A DNA stretch of 64,000 nt from Isoperla grammatica (GCA_945910005.1 OX246748.1:13674929-13738928), one strand, 5' to 3'; counted from the first letter of the stretch, positions 31,650-42,340 are shown. Notes: a model not told the origin generated them from the letters alone. Translations and numbers: made by a program.

Positions 31650-32600
31650 GTAGGAAATGGGCAAGTAGGACCTAACGGGGATGAACTCCTAAGTAGGACC
31701 TTACGTGGAGGAAATGGGCAAGTAGGACCCAACGGGGATGAAGTGGGTAGGAAGGACCTTACGTGGAGGAAATGGGCAAGTAGGACCCAACGGGGATGAA
31801 GTGGGTAAGCAGGACCTTACGTGGAGGAAATGGGCAAGTAGGACCTAACGAGGATGAAGTGGGTAAGTAGGACCTAACGTGGAGGAAATGGGAAAGTAGG
31901 ACCTAACGGGGATGAAGTGGGTAGGTAGGAACTTACGTGGAGGAAATGGGTAAGTAGGACCTAACGGGGATGAAGTGGGCAGGTAGGACCTTACGTGGAG
32001 GAAATGGGCAAGTAGGACCTGATTGATATTTGGGCTTAACGTCTCATATTTTTGCAACTTGGCTAATCGAGACGATGAGAGGTGAAATATGAAAATGATA
32101 TGAAGATGAAACAGGGTCTGTTTGGAGGAAAGGGGCAAGAAGGAGAGCCGGGAGGAAAGGGAAAGGGGTGGAAAAGGGAGTGGGGAAGATATGGACTTAA
32201 CGGGGATGAAGTGGGTATAAGTAGGACCTAACGTGGAGGAAATGGGCAAGTAGGACCTAACGGGGATGAAGTGGGTAAGTACGACCTTACGTGGAGGAAA
32301 TGGGAAGTAGGACCTAACGGGGATGAAGTGGGTAAGTAGAACCTTACGTGGAGGAAATGGGAAGTAGGACCTAACGGGGATGAAGTGGGTAAGTATGACC
32401 TAACGTGGAGGAAATGGGAAGTAGGACCTAACGGGAAGGAAATGGGCAAGTAGGACCTAACGGGGATGAAATGGGTAAGTAGGACCTAACGGGGAGGAAA
32501 TGGGCAAGTAGGACCTAACGGGGATGAAATGGGCAGGTAGGACCTAACGGGGATGAAATGGTTAAGTAAGTAGGTTCTAACGAGGAGGAAATGGGAAAGG
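31650..32600. repeat. 58-bp minisatellite derived from family A, split by a family A insertion
   Basis: Units alternate GGAGGAAATGGGCAAGTAGG ACCTAACG and GGGATGAAGTGGGTAAGTAGG-like halves of about 29 bp. The half-unit resembles the family A motif GGAGGAAAGGGGCAAGTAGG in the copy that ends at 31,649. A separate family A copy (32,020-32,195) interrupts the array, and the array resumes with TTAACGGGGATGAAG. Confidence 0.85.
32020..32195 (-). mobile_element. Family A copy inserted in the 58-bp array
   Basis: Tail GATTGATATTTGGGC through the middle to GATATGGAC. It sits within CCTAA / TTAACGG of the array, so the array predates this insertion. Confidence 0.8.
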
Positions 32601-32604
32601 ACGA

Positions 32605-32722
32605 AGATGATTTGATTATTTTGTGTTTAATGACGTTCTCGACAACTAGGTCATACTCATATGACATCATGGTTTTGTTGGAAGAACGGGATAAGTAACG
32701 TTAAGTGACGGTTAGAAGTACC
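32605..32722 (-). mobile_element. Family B tail fragment
   Basis: GATTATTTTGTGTTTAATGA, CGTTCTCGACAACTAGG, TCATATGACATCATGG. It marks the right edge of the family A-rich block. Confidence 0.65.
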
Positions 32723-33088
32723 TATATTCAAAGGAGCTAAGATTGAGGATGGGGCAAGGATCGTACGATCGGCAGTGGTAGGCTACTAGGCCTAGCCTAC
32801 ACCCTGGGCCAGGTTCTACGCCGGTCCTAGGCTAGGCCTAGGCCTAGACGGGAAATGATGAACGAATCCAATATTGAACCTCAAACTAGGCTAACTAGGC
32901 CTAGGCCTAGGCTAACCGAAATGATGAAACTGTACTAACCGACTACGTGTCTCAAACCGTTTTTTGCTTCAATCTTCCAGAAGAAGAGTTTCTAGTTCGT
33001 TGTTCTATGAAGAAATGTTACAAAAGTTGATTTAAAACTGGTTATTTCATATAAACCCACGGAGACAAGTCTACCACACGACTGTTCA
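32723..33088. other. Unique spacer with CCTAGG-rich segment
   Basis: 32,780-32,925 is full of overlapping CTAGGCCTAGGC-type palindromes. A second such cluster is at 33,465-33,570. No gene. Confidence 0.6.
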
Positions 33089-33095
33089 GTACAAC

Positions 33096-33844
33096 CATGG
33101 AGTTGTATCTTATCAGGAGGTCTAGCTTCAATGGAACTTCCTGTTTCATTGAGGTACATCCGGCCGACGAGCGGCTGACGCCATTTTGTTCCTTAAATTA
33201 CAGCCTTCTGGATGAGTTTGAGGTTGACTCTGATTAATTATCTATTATTGACTCATCCAAGGCTGTGATCTGTCAAAACTGGTGACGAAATTAGCATCGT
33301 AGTCGCTAGCCCGGTTATTTCTCTATGGTCGCAGGTGGTGGTTTTTCACGCGACCGTCAAGCAATTATTATTCTACGGGTAATGTGTATTTAACGTTTAG
33401 ATTTTTGCACTCGAATTTTGAAAAATACAAAATTATGTAGGCTCGTAGACTTCAACTGAAGTGCTAAGCCCTAGGCCTCCTAGGCTTAGGCCTATAGGGC
33501 CTCCTAGGCCTAGGGCCTCCTAAGCCTAGGCCCTAGGTCTATAGGGCCTCCTTGGTCTAGGCCTATAGTTAAACTTAATTTTAATATCGTATTTCTTTAA
33601 TCAAACACCAAAGAAAACAAAGAAAACAAAAACGCGACGATTTGATATTTGTAAACATGTTACTAGGCGTAACAATTAACTCAAACAATAACGAAACAAC
33701 AATTAACAGCTGTCCTTGACATTGACAACCAGGAACAAAATGCCTGCCACCCATAATGCATTGCAAATCTCACTGCACTTTATACGATCACCGCTTACTA
33801 CAGAGCTAGACATCCAGTACCGTAGGTACTATTATAAATCCATG
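33096..33844. mobile_element. 749-bp non-autonomous DNA element with 7-bp target duplication
   Basis: GTACAAC flanks it at 33,089-33,095 and 33,845-33,851. The ends are CATGGAGTTGTAT and ATTATAAATCCATG, giving a terminal inverted repeat of CATGGA plus weaker matches. A 34-bp element with the same two ends and its own 7-bp duplication lies at 35,923-35,956, which supports the boundaries. No transposase frame is visible. The internal CCTAGG-rich block is at 33,465-33,570. Superfamily unassigned; a 7-8-bp duplication would suit hAT-like elements. Confidence 0.7.
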
Positions 33845-33942
33845 GTACAACAATCAGTCTCCGAATGAAGCACAAAATGGACGTGTTTTATTCACCGTTG
33901 CTCGCTCAACAATGAAGTTTTCACCGCCAGCTTGATGCTAAG

Positions 33943-34046
33943 TTTCGCGAGCAAGGTCTACTTGATTGCCGCCTAGCGGCTAGTCGTAGAACTCGTAAGT
34001 TATACGAGCGCCCGCCGCGGGCGTCAAGTAGACCTTGTTCGCGAGT
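33943..34046. mobile_element. Fold-back MITE, 104 bp
   Basis: TTCGCGAGCAAGGTCTACTT on the left and AAGTAGACCTTGTTCGCGA on the right, with GC-rich inner inverted pairs. Confidence 0.8.
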
Positions 34047-34137
34047 AGTGTGCCGTGTTTCCTTGAGCCGAACCGAAGCGCGCCTTTTGTGCGACATAAG
34101 AAATAGTTCCTATTAAAGAACAATAACGGGGAAACCG

Positions 34138-34819
34138 TAAAGTCCAATTCACACAAAGTTATAAGGTATTGCAATAGCAATAAGAATAGGGTATAAGAAA
34201 GTGGTATAAGGTATAAGCTTAGGACGCCAAAGACTTTCCTGAAAAGATACTACATTTTTGTGTAGACTTCTTTGACTTGCTCTGGCGGCAGTTTGAGTAA
34301 CTACAGCTGGCTGTCAATCAGCTGACTTCCCGCAGCTGTTATTTACGTTTTAAACCGGCATCGAATGTATTGACAATAATTAAAAACAATAGTTAAAAAT
34401 AATAAGGAAAACAATAATTATTATTATTCATTATTGTTGTGTTGTTAAATCATTAATGACGCCGATGGGAGAAGATATTTTGCACGTAGTCACCGGATGC
34501 AAGGTCTCTTTGATGTGTACCGGATGTATACGGTGAGTTTTTGTTTTGACTAATAATTTACAATGAAAGCATCTGTTACATTGATTCAAGTTGCTAGCAT
34601 CCCATTGGCGTGTTATAAGTGACGTTTCAACGTATGATTGGTCCGTCATAAGAAAGTTGAAATCTTATACCAGTCTTATACCACCTTATACCAATTGCTA
34701 TTGCTATTGCAATGACACATTTGTGTGAACCCTTGTACGTAATCCCTATGGCCCAACTCGGCTTGTGACTATACCTATACCTTATACCATTCTTATAACG
34801 TTGTGTGAATCGGACTTAA
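34138..34819. mobile_element. 682-bp TIR element
   Basis: The left end TAAAGTCCAATTCACACAA with GTTATAAG is an inverted match of the right end (TTAAGTCCGATTCACACAA, then CGTTATAAG when reversed). Internal GGTATAAGGTATAA / TTATACCTTATACC motifs recur in opposite orientations. No coding region. TA or TTAA target duplication possible. Confidence 0.7.
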
Positions 34820-35734
34820 CGAGTAACGAATAAAATGTTAATTTGGTTGACCTGAATTTGTTATACTTTTTGATACTGCATATTGTTTAGTACACCTGGA
34901 AGTGTTTGACCGCGAAAAGGAAAAGTTTGACGTCTACTATATTTCATCTTGTTGATCTTACGTTTAAATTAAAATGATTTTGAAGAAACATGGACCTCTC
35001 TCTACCATGATGATGATGATTTCATCCGTGTTGTTTACTATAGTTTCACTCACTCACTGTGTTCTACAGATGTTATTTCTCTATTCTTATTTCTGTGTTA
35101 TTTCTCGAGAGCCGCCACTGGAAAGTCTGCCATTGTGGTCGTGATATAGTCTGAAGAATGAAAATGCAAGAACCCATGTAAGCATTGTGACGAAAGCATC
35201 TACAGTAAAGTGAAGCCTTGTGGAGTGGAACGGAGGGTTGGGGGGGCGGGAGGGGGTGGCGGTTGTCATTTACCGTACACCGACTCGTTTTGGAGCATTT
35301 TAGTTCGGTTGACCAAATGCAATTTTGTCCCATCTATAGAAAGTTAGGACTCGGGTTTGAACCCTCGCGAACTTCTGTAATGGAAGACGGCGAGAGGGGG
35401 AGGGGGTGGGGAGGGGTGGCTCGCTGACCGGAAATATTCCCGTCTATACTGACATAATTTGCAAGGTGAGCGAGGTTGCCAGCGCGTTCTCCGTTCTCAG
35501 ACATAATAATGTACTATATATACCAGTCCCAAAGTAACTAGTCTCATACTGACCTCAGATTTTTCATACATTCTGTTTCAACGAAAATCAACATAGGCCT
35601 AGATATGTGACGTTCTTTCACACATTCAGCGTCAAGCTAGTTTGGTTCCCGTGTTTCCCCGCTACGCTACGCTGCGCTAGTAGTTATAGTAGTAACAACA
35701 TAATGCGACAGAAAATAAAATAAATAAATTCACA
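34820..35734. other. Unique spacer, no gene seen
   Basis: A G-rich purine patch occurs near 35,225-35,270 and again at 35,395-35,420. GAGAGCCGCCACTGG near 35,108 looks like a hAT end but has no partner nearby. Open frames of 60-86 codons overlap on both strands. Confidence 0.4.
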
Positions 35735-36010
35735 TTTAGACTCTAACTGTCTAATCTTTGCTCTAACCACTCAGTAACAAGACTCATTTTCAGTGGGGGA
35801 CTTTAAAAAGTGACTAAACCAACCCTGTAGGCTCCAATCACCATCGACGAGTGAGCGATAACCAATCGAAGATCGATATGTCAAATATGAAACACATGAA
35901 TCAGTGATTGGACAGTGCGAACATGGAGTTGTATAGGTACTATTATAAATCCATGGTGCGAACACCTGCGGACAAATGCCAGAATCAACAAGGCCGATTC
36001 AGAACAACCA
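35735..36010 (-). mobile_element. Family E element, copy 1, with a 34-bp insertion
   Basis: Four copies of this family exist in the window. Markers: CAGTGGGGGACTTTAA, ATCGACGAGTGAGCGATAAC, GATTGGACAGTGCGAACA, TGCCAGAATCAACAAGGCCG. On the minus strand it has a reading frame with CSHCPITDS, RSSIGYRSLVDG and SLQGWF ending before an AT-rich TTTATTTATTT tail. This copy has an extra 41 bases at 35,923-35,963: a 34-bp mini-element plus its 7-bp duplication. Confidence 0.75.
35923..35956. mobile_element. 34-bp minimal derivative of the 749-bp element
   Basis: CATGGAGTTGTATAGGTACT followed by ATTATAAATCCATG, flanked on both sides by GTGCGAA. It consists of the first 13 and last 21 bases of the element at 33,096-33,844. 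The three other family E copies lack it, so it is an insertion with a clean 7-bp duplication. Confidence 0.85.
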
Positions 36011-36724
36011 TGGAATAACTTTGAATGAAGGTGACTGTTGTTTCTGTGTTTCCCCGCTACGCTGCGCTAAAAGTAGTAGTTGAGTACCCGGAAGGACAAC
36101 GTTCTGTGTACGCGCGTGTTTTGTGTAGTGAATAACTCATGCATGGGTTTGAATGTGTAATGCGCGTCGAATACTAATGTGTACATGAGAGTTGAAACAC
36201 TTCTAAAGTAAGGACCATTGGCATTGTGTATTGATCCTCATTGGCTCCTATACATTCTGGTTATTACATTAATTTAACTGATGATCGGTATAGATACGTG
36301 TTAATCGATAAGTTAATCAATATTATTGTATCTATATATAGGGAGCTATACCCACTCGGTTACAAGAATGTATGTTCAGTTGTGGTACAGTGTTATCACA
36401 GTTGTCCTGAATGGTTCATGTTGTTGGTACACTTGCTTACTTTCCTTTATTGTAATTAAGGCCAGTGTAGGGCACAATGCCCTCTTTAGCCTGATGAGTG
36501 ATGATTGATGAATGATAATGAGGAAGGAAGGAGGAGAAGCCTGGTACCGGCACATAGCCTTCTCCTGTCAAAAAGTACCAAGGGGACCATCGGCTTACAT
36601 CCCATCCGAAAGGACGGTTTAACTTTGACCAGTTATAGGTTCCTCCACTAACCTCAACTGGCGAGCAGTAGCCAAGAAGAACGAAGCTGTTACACAAGCT
36701 TTCGAACCCTCCAATCTGCTCTAA
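36011..36724. other. Unique spacer with an unrecognised minus-strand frame
   Basis: 36,437-36,697 is open on the minus strand for 86 codons and contains LNRPFGWDVSRWSPWYFLTG. I do not recognise it, and it may be part of an old SINE or LINE. No start or splice evidence. Confidence 0.4.
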
Positions 36725-36905
36725 CCAACGGTAACTAGTGTTTCAGAGATTGGTACACAGGTCCTGAGCAGGTGCCACTTAGGGACGTGGGTTCGAATCC
36801 CGCGTAGGGCACGGGTTTGTTTGTAATTAACCTTCATCTTCATCTATCACCCTCCTCGTCTCAATAGCATGATGTAATAAGGACGTAAGATAACATTATT
36901 CACAT
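36725..36905 (+). mobile_element. tRNA-like SINE with a family A-type tail, plus strand
   Basis: GACGTGGGTTCGAATCCCGC contains a perfect tRNA B-box. Downstream, CTTCATCTATCACCC, GTCTCAATAGCATG and AAGGACGTAAGATAAC align loosely with the family A 3' domain (CTTCATATATCACCC, GTCTCGATTAGC, GAGACGTTAAG). An old copy with a tRNA head and A-like tail. Confidence 0.55.
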
Positions 36906-37589
36906 TGTCATCACTTACTATAGTAGTCCCAACGAAAATATTCGTATACGGATCTCAGGCCATTGTCTACTGCCCCTTCCAACCGCAGCAATTGAAAGAA
37001 AATCAACGGATACCTGTCGTTCTTTCACACATTCGTATAAATGCATGGTTCGGCTTAGTCGAGTACACAGGCGGTTTGGCCACACACTCGCCGTTACAGG
37101 TAACCAACGGAAGGTATTAAATTATCTCCAATGGACCTGTTTAGATGAGATGGTAGGAATTAACGAGGTAGAAAATTAAGTTGTCACCTTAGACTCGGCT
37201 GTGTCGTAAGCATCAGAATACTTTCGTTGGGACAGTTTTATTAGGGACCTAACCCCCGTCTGGGCCCGGGGTAGAATTTTACCCAGGTGACTCTGCCAGT
37301 CGTACGTACCCTGTTACTTACCACCGCATCCCACTTGTCCCTTCCCCCATTGTGTTTGCCCGTATGATAAGATAAGATAAGATTGTGTTTATTTAGCTTT
37401 ACCAGCTATTATTGTCATACATACATACATACATACATACATACACTTACACTAATATCTTATTATTACTAACAATTAAATATGCAATATACTTACACAT
37501 TATTTTAACTATCAAATATTATTTCTAACTGTACAATTGATGTTCAAATACATATTTTTTAGCTTCAGATTTAAATTTTGACCCCGGCG
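36906..37589. other. Unique spacer with (CATA)n
   Basis: A CATA repeat lies at 37,413-37,446, preceded by GATAAGATAAGATAAGA. Nothing else recognised. Confidence 0.6.
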
Positions 37590-37690
37590 ATGTGTGACGT
37601 ATTTGATTCGGCTGACGTCATACGACCTTTAGCTGTCGAATACGTCGTTAAACACCAAATAATCAGAAGTACGTCGTAAAACAAAAATTA
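37590..37690 (+). mobile_element. Family B 3' end, plus strand
   Basis: GACGTCATACGACC, GTCGAATACGTCGTTAAACA, CCAAATAATCA: the canonical family B tail in sense orientation. Confidence 0.75.
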
Positions 37691-38526
37691 ACAATGGCGG
37701 ATCTAAGGTGGGTCACTGTTTACAAGTGTGTATATAAGGTCTCCGTTTACAAGGGTGTAGAATCACGGCGAGTAGGTTTATGTCAATTCTAGAAGTTGTA
37801 AAACTCACACCTGAACTTCAACCCTGGTTCTTCTGCGTCAAGTGAAAGTAGAAGGAATGAATAATAAAAACCACTCAGTTGAACGGGCCGCTCGCTTCTA
37901 GAACATGCGTGTGCGTGTGAGGCTGCCAGACCAACGATAGGCTAGCTATAGTTCGTCTCTATCCAAGATGCACGCCGGTAAAGAGGACTCCTCAAAGGGC
38001 GGCTTATTTCCCGCTCACTGTGCAAGGTTGTAAACGTCAAGCTTGTCACCAGGAAGGATGCACAGTTTTTTTTTTAAAGTGACCACCAATAATATCTATT
38101 CAAATAAGAAAAACACCCACTTAACAATAGGAAGACGGGGGCTCAGGATTATGTCCCTTTTCAAAGGGTCGACCATAATTATCTCTTGCTTCGACGGTCC
38201 ATGTGGTTTGGAGCTGTCTTTACTATGTTAGAAGCTAAGTCGTTTGCCAAATAAAGGGGATGATTGACAGCATAAGTCTCCAACAATAAGAAACAGTTCC
38301 TTTAAGTTCTCATTTTGCCGGCGTGTATCTTGAATCGGGACAGACTGTAGATAGAATGGATTGGTTCGCTTATAGTACATGCGTGTGCGTGTGAGGCTGC
38401 CAGACCAACGATAGGCAAGCTAGATAGAATAGTTTGGTTTAATCATCAGCGAAGGTGTGACAAGTATTGATTGGCTCGCGTGAACAGGTGTGTGATGTGT
38501 TTTCAATGAGAAACAAGTTAAAGTGG
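37691..38526. other. Spacer with a 45-bp direct repeat
   Basis: ACATGCGTGTGCGTGTGAGG and CTGCCAGACCAACGATAGGC occur at about 37,902 and again at about 38,378. No gene. Confidence 0.6.
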
Positions 38527-38660
38527 CTCCACAGCAACCTTGTGAATGCTGACGTCATAAATGGGTGAGTAGGAGCCAATCACGGCTATACTGACATGTG
38601 ATTGGCTAATGCTTCACTCGTCTATGACATCAGCTTCCGCAAGGTTGCTGTGCAATGACT
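38527..38660. mobile_element. Fold-back MITE, TTGTCCC family relative
   Basis: CACAGCAACCTTGTGAATGC and GCTTCCGCAAGGTTGCTGTG form inverted ends, with CCAATCACGG / TGTGATTGGC inside. Similar in design to 41,559, 45,106 and 51,350. Confidence 0.75.
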
Positions 38661-38840
38661 ATAGTGTGCCGAGATACGATTCTATTGAGTTGTAGGCTAT
38701 GCAGAGTCCGTGTCAAGGATTTATTGCTATGGAATTGTTTTATTACATGCTATTTTCCATAAAAAGAACAAACGCCATAGCAAACATAAACAAATCACAT
38801 ACTTAACTCGACTGTGCATTCGTACCTCAGGTAAACGCCT

Positions 38841-38980
<140 letters not shown>

Positions 38981-39461
38981 ATGGACAACTAATGTTATTT
39001 TATACATAGCTACCATAGGGGAAACAACGAACTCAAGAAATATTCATATTTTAAAATCTATATGATGCCAGTACTGCCCACATATTGTATCTATAAAGAA
39101 GCAAATACCAAATTAAAAAGATGACGCATCACATAAGCTAGGCTAAGTATAATAGGAAATACTCATATTTGTTTGGTTTATAAGTGAATTACGTTTATGC
39201 GTTCATTATACTTTCTTAAGATTTAAGTTGAATCAAGCCAGTAGCTTCATGACGTTCACATAGTTTCTTAAGATCTAAGAGCTAGAACTGAAGTTAAAAC
39301 CATAGCAACTTGTTTAGGTTTTTTTCTAAAATTCTTAGCCCAGCCAATGAGAGACGTCCTTTTATAAATCCGGCCAATGGTAGCGATCCTAGTAAAACAG
39401 GAACAGATGTGTCTTGAAAGAAAATATTTAATCTTCAATGCAAGGAAAGTGTGCAGAGCGG

Positions 39462-40157
39462 ACTTAGAAAGAACTTTAAATGATTATCAATATTGTACGC
39501 CTTTAGAAAGAACTTTAAATGATTATCAATAGTGTACGCCTTTACAAAGAACTTTAAATGATTATCAATATTGTACGCCTTTAGAAAGAACTTTAAATGA
39601 TTATCAATAGTGTACGCCTTTACAAAGAACTTTAAATGATTATCAATAGTGTACGCCTTTACAAAGAACTTTAAATGATTATCAATATTGTACGCCTTTA
39701 GAAAGAACTTTAAATGATTATCAATATTGTACGCTCTAGAAAGAACTTGAAATAATAATCAATAGTGTACGCCTTTAGAAAGAACTTTAAATGATTATCA
39801 ATAGTGTACGCCTTTAGGAAGAACTTTAAATGATTATCAATATTGTACGCCTTTAGAAAGAACTTTAAATGATTATCAATATTGTACGCTCTAGAAAGAA
39901 CTTTAAATGATGATCAATAGTGTACGCCTTTAGAAAGAACTTTAAATGATTATCAATAGTGTACGCCTTTAGGAAGAACTTTAAATGATTATCAATATTG
40001 TACGCCTTTAGAAAGAACTTTAAATGATTATCAATATTGTACGCTCTAGAAAGAACTTTAAATGATGATCAATAGTGTACGCCTTTAGAAAGAACTTTAA
40101 ATGATTATCAATATTGTACGCCTCTAGAAAGAACTTATAGTGATTATCAATATTGTA
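39462..40157. repeat. 39-bp minisatellite, about 18 units
   Basis: The unit is CTTTAGAAAGAACTTTAAAT, GATTATCAATAGTGTACGC. Variants (TATTG/TAGTG, TACAAAG/TAGAAAG, GCTCTAGA 37-bp units) recur in the same order, for example 39,730-39,895 versus 39,895-40,060, showing higher-order duplications. Confidence 0.95.
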
Positions 40158-40558
40158 GAGCATTAATATCCAGGTTTCCCTTCTACTCTAACGTTATAAG
40201 GTCGTGGAAACTCCAGGCGAATGTTGCAACTCTTATACCGAGCCAGCCTCGTCGTTATTGTAGGTCTGCCCTTGTGGGACCATCGTGCAGGCTGGCAAGA
40301 TTATTCGCCCTGATTCTCTTGTGGGATTCTGACTCTCAGTCGAACAAAGTTATGAACGAACTGTTTCAAGAACCAACGTAGCTAATCTAATTCCGACCTC
40401 AGACCCTCGGGCCGACCCTTGCATGCGGTAATCAACAGATTACTGGCGTTCTTTCACACATTAGTAAATACTTCGAGTTTTACGATATACGAATACTACA
40501 AATTCGTAAATAATAGATACAAATGTACTAGATGATGATGATGATGATGATGATTGTG
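40158..40558. other. Unique spacer ending in (GAT)n
   Basis: A (GAT)n run at 40,531-40,553 is the tail of the next SINE. Nothing else recognised. Confidence 0.5.
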
Positions 40559-40745
40559 ATGATGATATTTGGGGTTTAACGTCCCATATTTTTGCAACGA
40601 GGCTAATCGAGACGTGATTATGAGGATGAAAAACCGCCACATGACATCCATGCTCAAGCCAGGATTCGTACCTGGAACGCAGAGACCGCGGTTTACTAGA
40701 CCATCGCCTAATCGACCTCGGCCAACTGAGCCGGCTACAACACTC
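40559..40745 (-). mobile_element. tRNA-headed SINE with the family A 3' tail
   Basis: On the minus strand the 5' part resembles a class II (Ser/Leu-type) tRNA: TTGGCCGAGGTCGATTAGGC and GATGGTCTAG, then a B-box region CAGGTACGAATCCTGG. After a linker the element ends with GTCTCGATTAGCCTCGTTGC, AAAAATATGGGACGTTAAAC, CCCAAATATCATC. The tail is that of family A, but the head is a tRNA rather than the hairpin domain. The cloverleaf is degenerate, so it is not a tRNA gene. Confidence 0.8.
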
Positions 40746-41558
40746 AAATAGTCTGAATAAAAGTACATACAGATTTTAGACCCATTAGTAATTATTTAAA
40801 GGACACATGTAAAAATAAAAGCAACGTAATGGATTGTCTCAGGCAATGGGCATCTGGCCATAAAACGCACTCGTTGCTTTTCCAAGTCCAACATTCTCGC
40901 CAAACCTTGGCCCAAGTGATATTCATGACAATGTAATTATCCTAGAAGCAGTGTCTTCATAAAAAGGGGATAAAAAGTTCGCTAAATCCGCTTAGTCAGC
41001 GCTGGCAGGGCGCATTATACTGCAGGAACGTAAGTACTCGATCTAGCGCTTAGCTCGGGAACATAACGCTTGCTAGATAGAGGATGTGTGTGTTGGATGG
41101 GTTAAAAATGCTATCACCGAGATGCAAGACATTTCCAAATAGTGGTCGGGCAAATATAAATAACAAAAAGTTGTAGGTTTCTTGTGTACAGCCAAATTAC
41201 ATTTTGTATCTATACTTTTCCGTGCTTGTTTTCCTTTTTTCCCATGCAGTCGCTTTCCGATGCCTTTGGTGTAGTTATATTGTACTTCGCCCTATACTAG
41301 AAAACTTAGAATACAGGAGAGTGAGAAACGGAAACATGTAATTATCAATTTTATGCTTCAATTTTTTGAAAAACTGAGCTGCACTAAAAACTGGTAAAAG
41401 AACTTTGGCATGTAAGTTTTACGGCATGTTGTAGTTTTTGGGCATGTTAAGTTATCTATAACATGCCAAGCAGGGCATGTGCACTTAATATTTTTGAGCT
41501 CTGCAAAGTATATTATATATCCTACAGAGAGGAACTGTGTCACCATGACCTTATATAG
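40746..41558. other. Unique spacer, no gene seen
   Basis: AT-rich, with no recognised repeats. The GGCATGT motif occurs three times near 41,410-41,480. Confidence 0.4.
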
Positions 41559-41714
41559 TTGTCCCAAGACTACCTTACACATGCTTTCGTCACAGGCGAC
41601 TGGTTCGTAGCCAATCAGCGATCGGTATTGGCGCTGGTGTGTCTCGGGCGGTTCACCGGTTGGCTACGACTTTCCCGGATGTGACGAAAGCAGGTCTAAA
41701 GTAATCTTGGGTCC
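41559..41714. mobile_element. Fold-back MITE, TTGTCCC family, copy 1
   Basis: TTGTCCCAAGACTACC...GCTTTCGTCACAGGCGACTG on the left mirrors TGTGACGAAAGC...TAATCTTGGGTCCA on the right. TATA occurs just outside both ends, a likely target duplication. Confidence 0.8.
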
Positions 41715-42149
41715 ACTATAATAGTAATTTCTCAGGCGCGTCTTCCCTCCATGTTGCACGTTCAGTAACGATATTACTGTTATAAGTAAGTCCATGGTGT
41801 GACAACACAGTGAAGAAGTCGAGAGTTTCTAAAGTGTCTGTGTTGTGCACTTGTTCCTTCTCGTGTCCGAGTGAGCTAAGCTCTTTGAAATAGAGAAACA
41901 TCAGTGGACCTCAGCCCTCGCATCGTATGTGACCTGCATGGAAACATGATATATATGTTGAGCTTAATGAAAGAGAACTTTAGATTTATGTCGTGGGGGT
42001 AAGTGGATTAGGGTCGGCATTAAACTATCGGAGGAGCTGACAAGAGTTTTATCCTACCGATTACTTGTTTGGCCTGTGATAGCTTTTTTCTGTCTACCCT
42101 TCTTGAAAGTGTTTAGAAACCTTTATGCCTGTCATACCAGATACTGAGC
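41715..42149. other. Unique spacer, no gene seen
   Basis: A 61-codon minus-strand frame with no recognised features. Nothing else. Confidence 0.4.
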
Positions 42150-42340
42150 TATGCCGGCGGAAGCGTATGCTTCTGGTAGGGCCACCCTAGCCGGACAGGT
42201 CGAGGTATAGAAGCCAGGCGAAATTCAGTCCACATCCTCCCCTTTCCCTTTTCCTCCCCTTGACGTCCTACTTATGCCTTGCCTCCAAATACCCCCCGTC
42301 GTCATATGATCATAGTTGTCGAGTACGTCGTTGAACAACA
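42150..42340 (+). mobile_element. Family B element, copy 1, plus strand
   Basis: AGCTATGCCGGCGGAAGCGT, ATGCTTCTGGTAGGGCCACC, a pyrimidine-rich middle, then CGTCATATGATC and GTTGTCGAGTACGTCGTTGA. Same hairpin domain as family A but with the ACGTCGTTAAACACC-type tail. It lacks the first 5' segment. Confidence 0.8.

Noticed and set aside
36480..36530. CTGATGAG as a hammerhead ribozyme core
   Set aside because: No GAAA partner strand or three-stem arrangement could be found around it.
36437..36697. An 86-codon minus-strand frame with a protein-like look
   Set aside because: No homologue, start context or splice site recognised, and it lies beside tRNA-SINE sequence. Left as unknown rather than called a gene.
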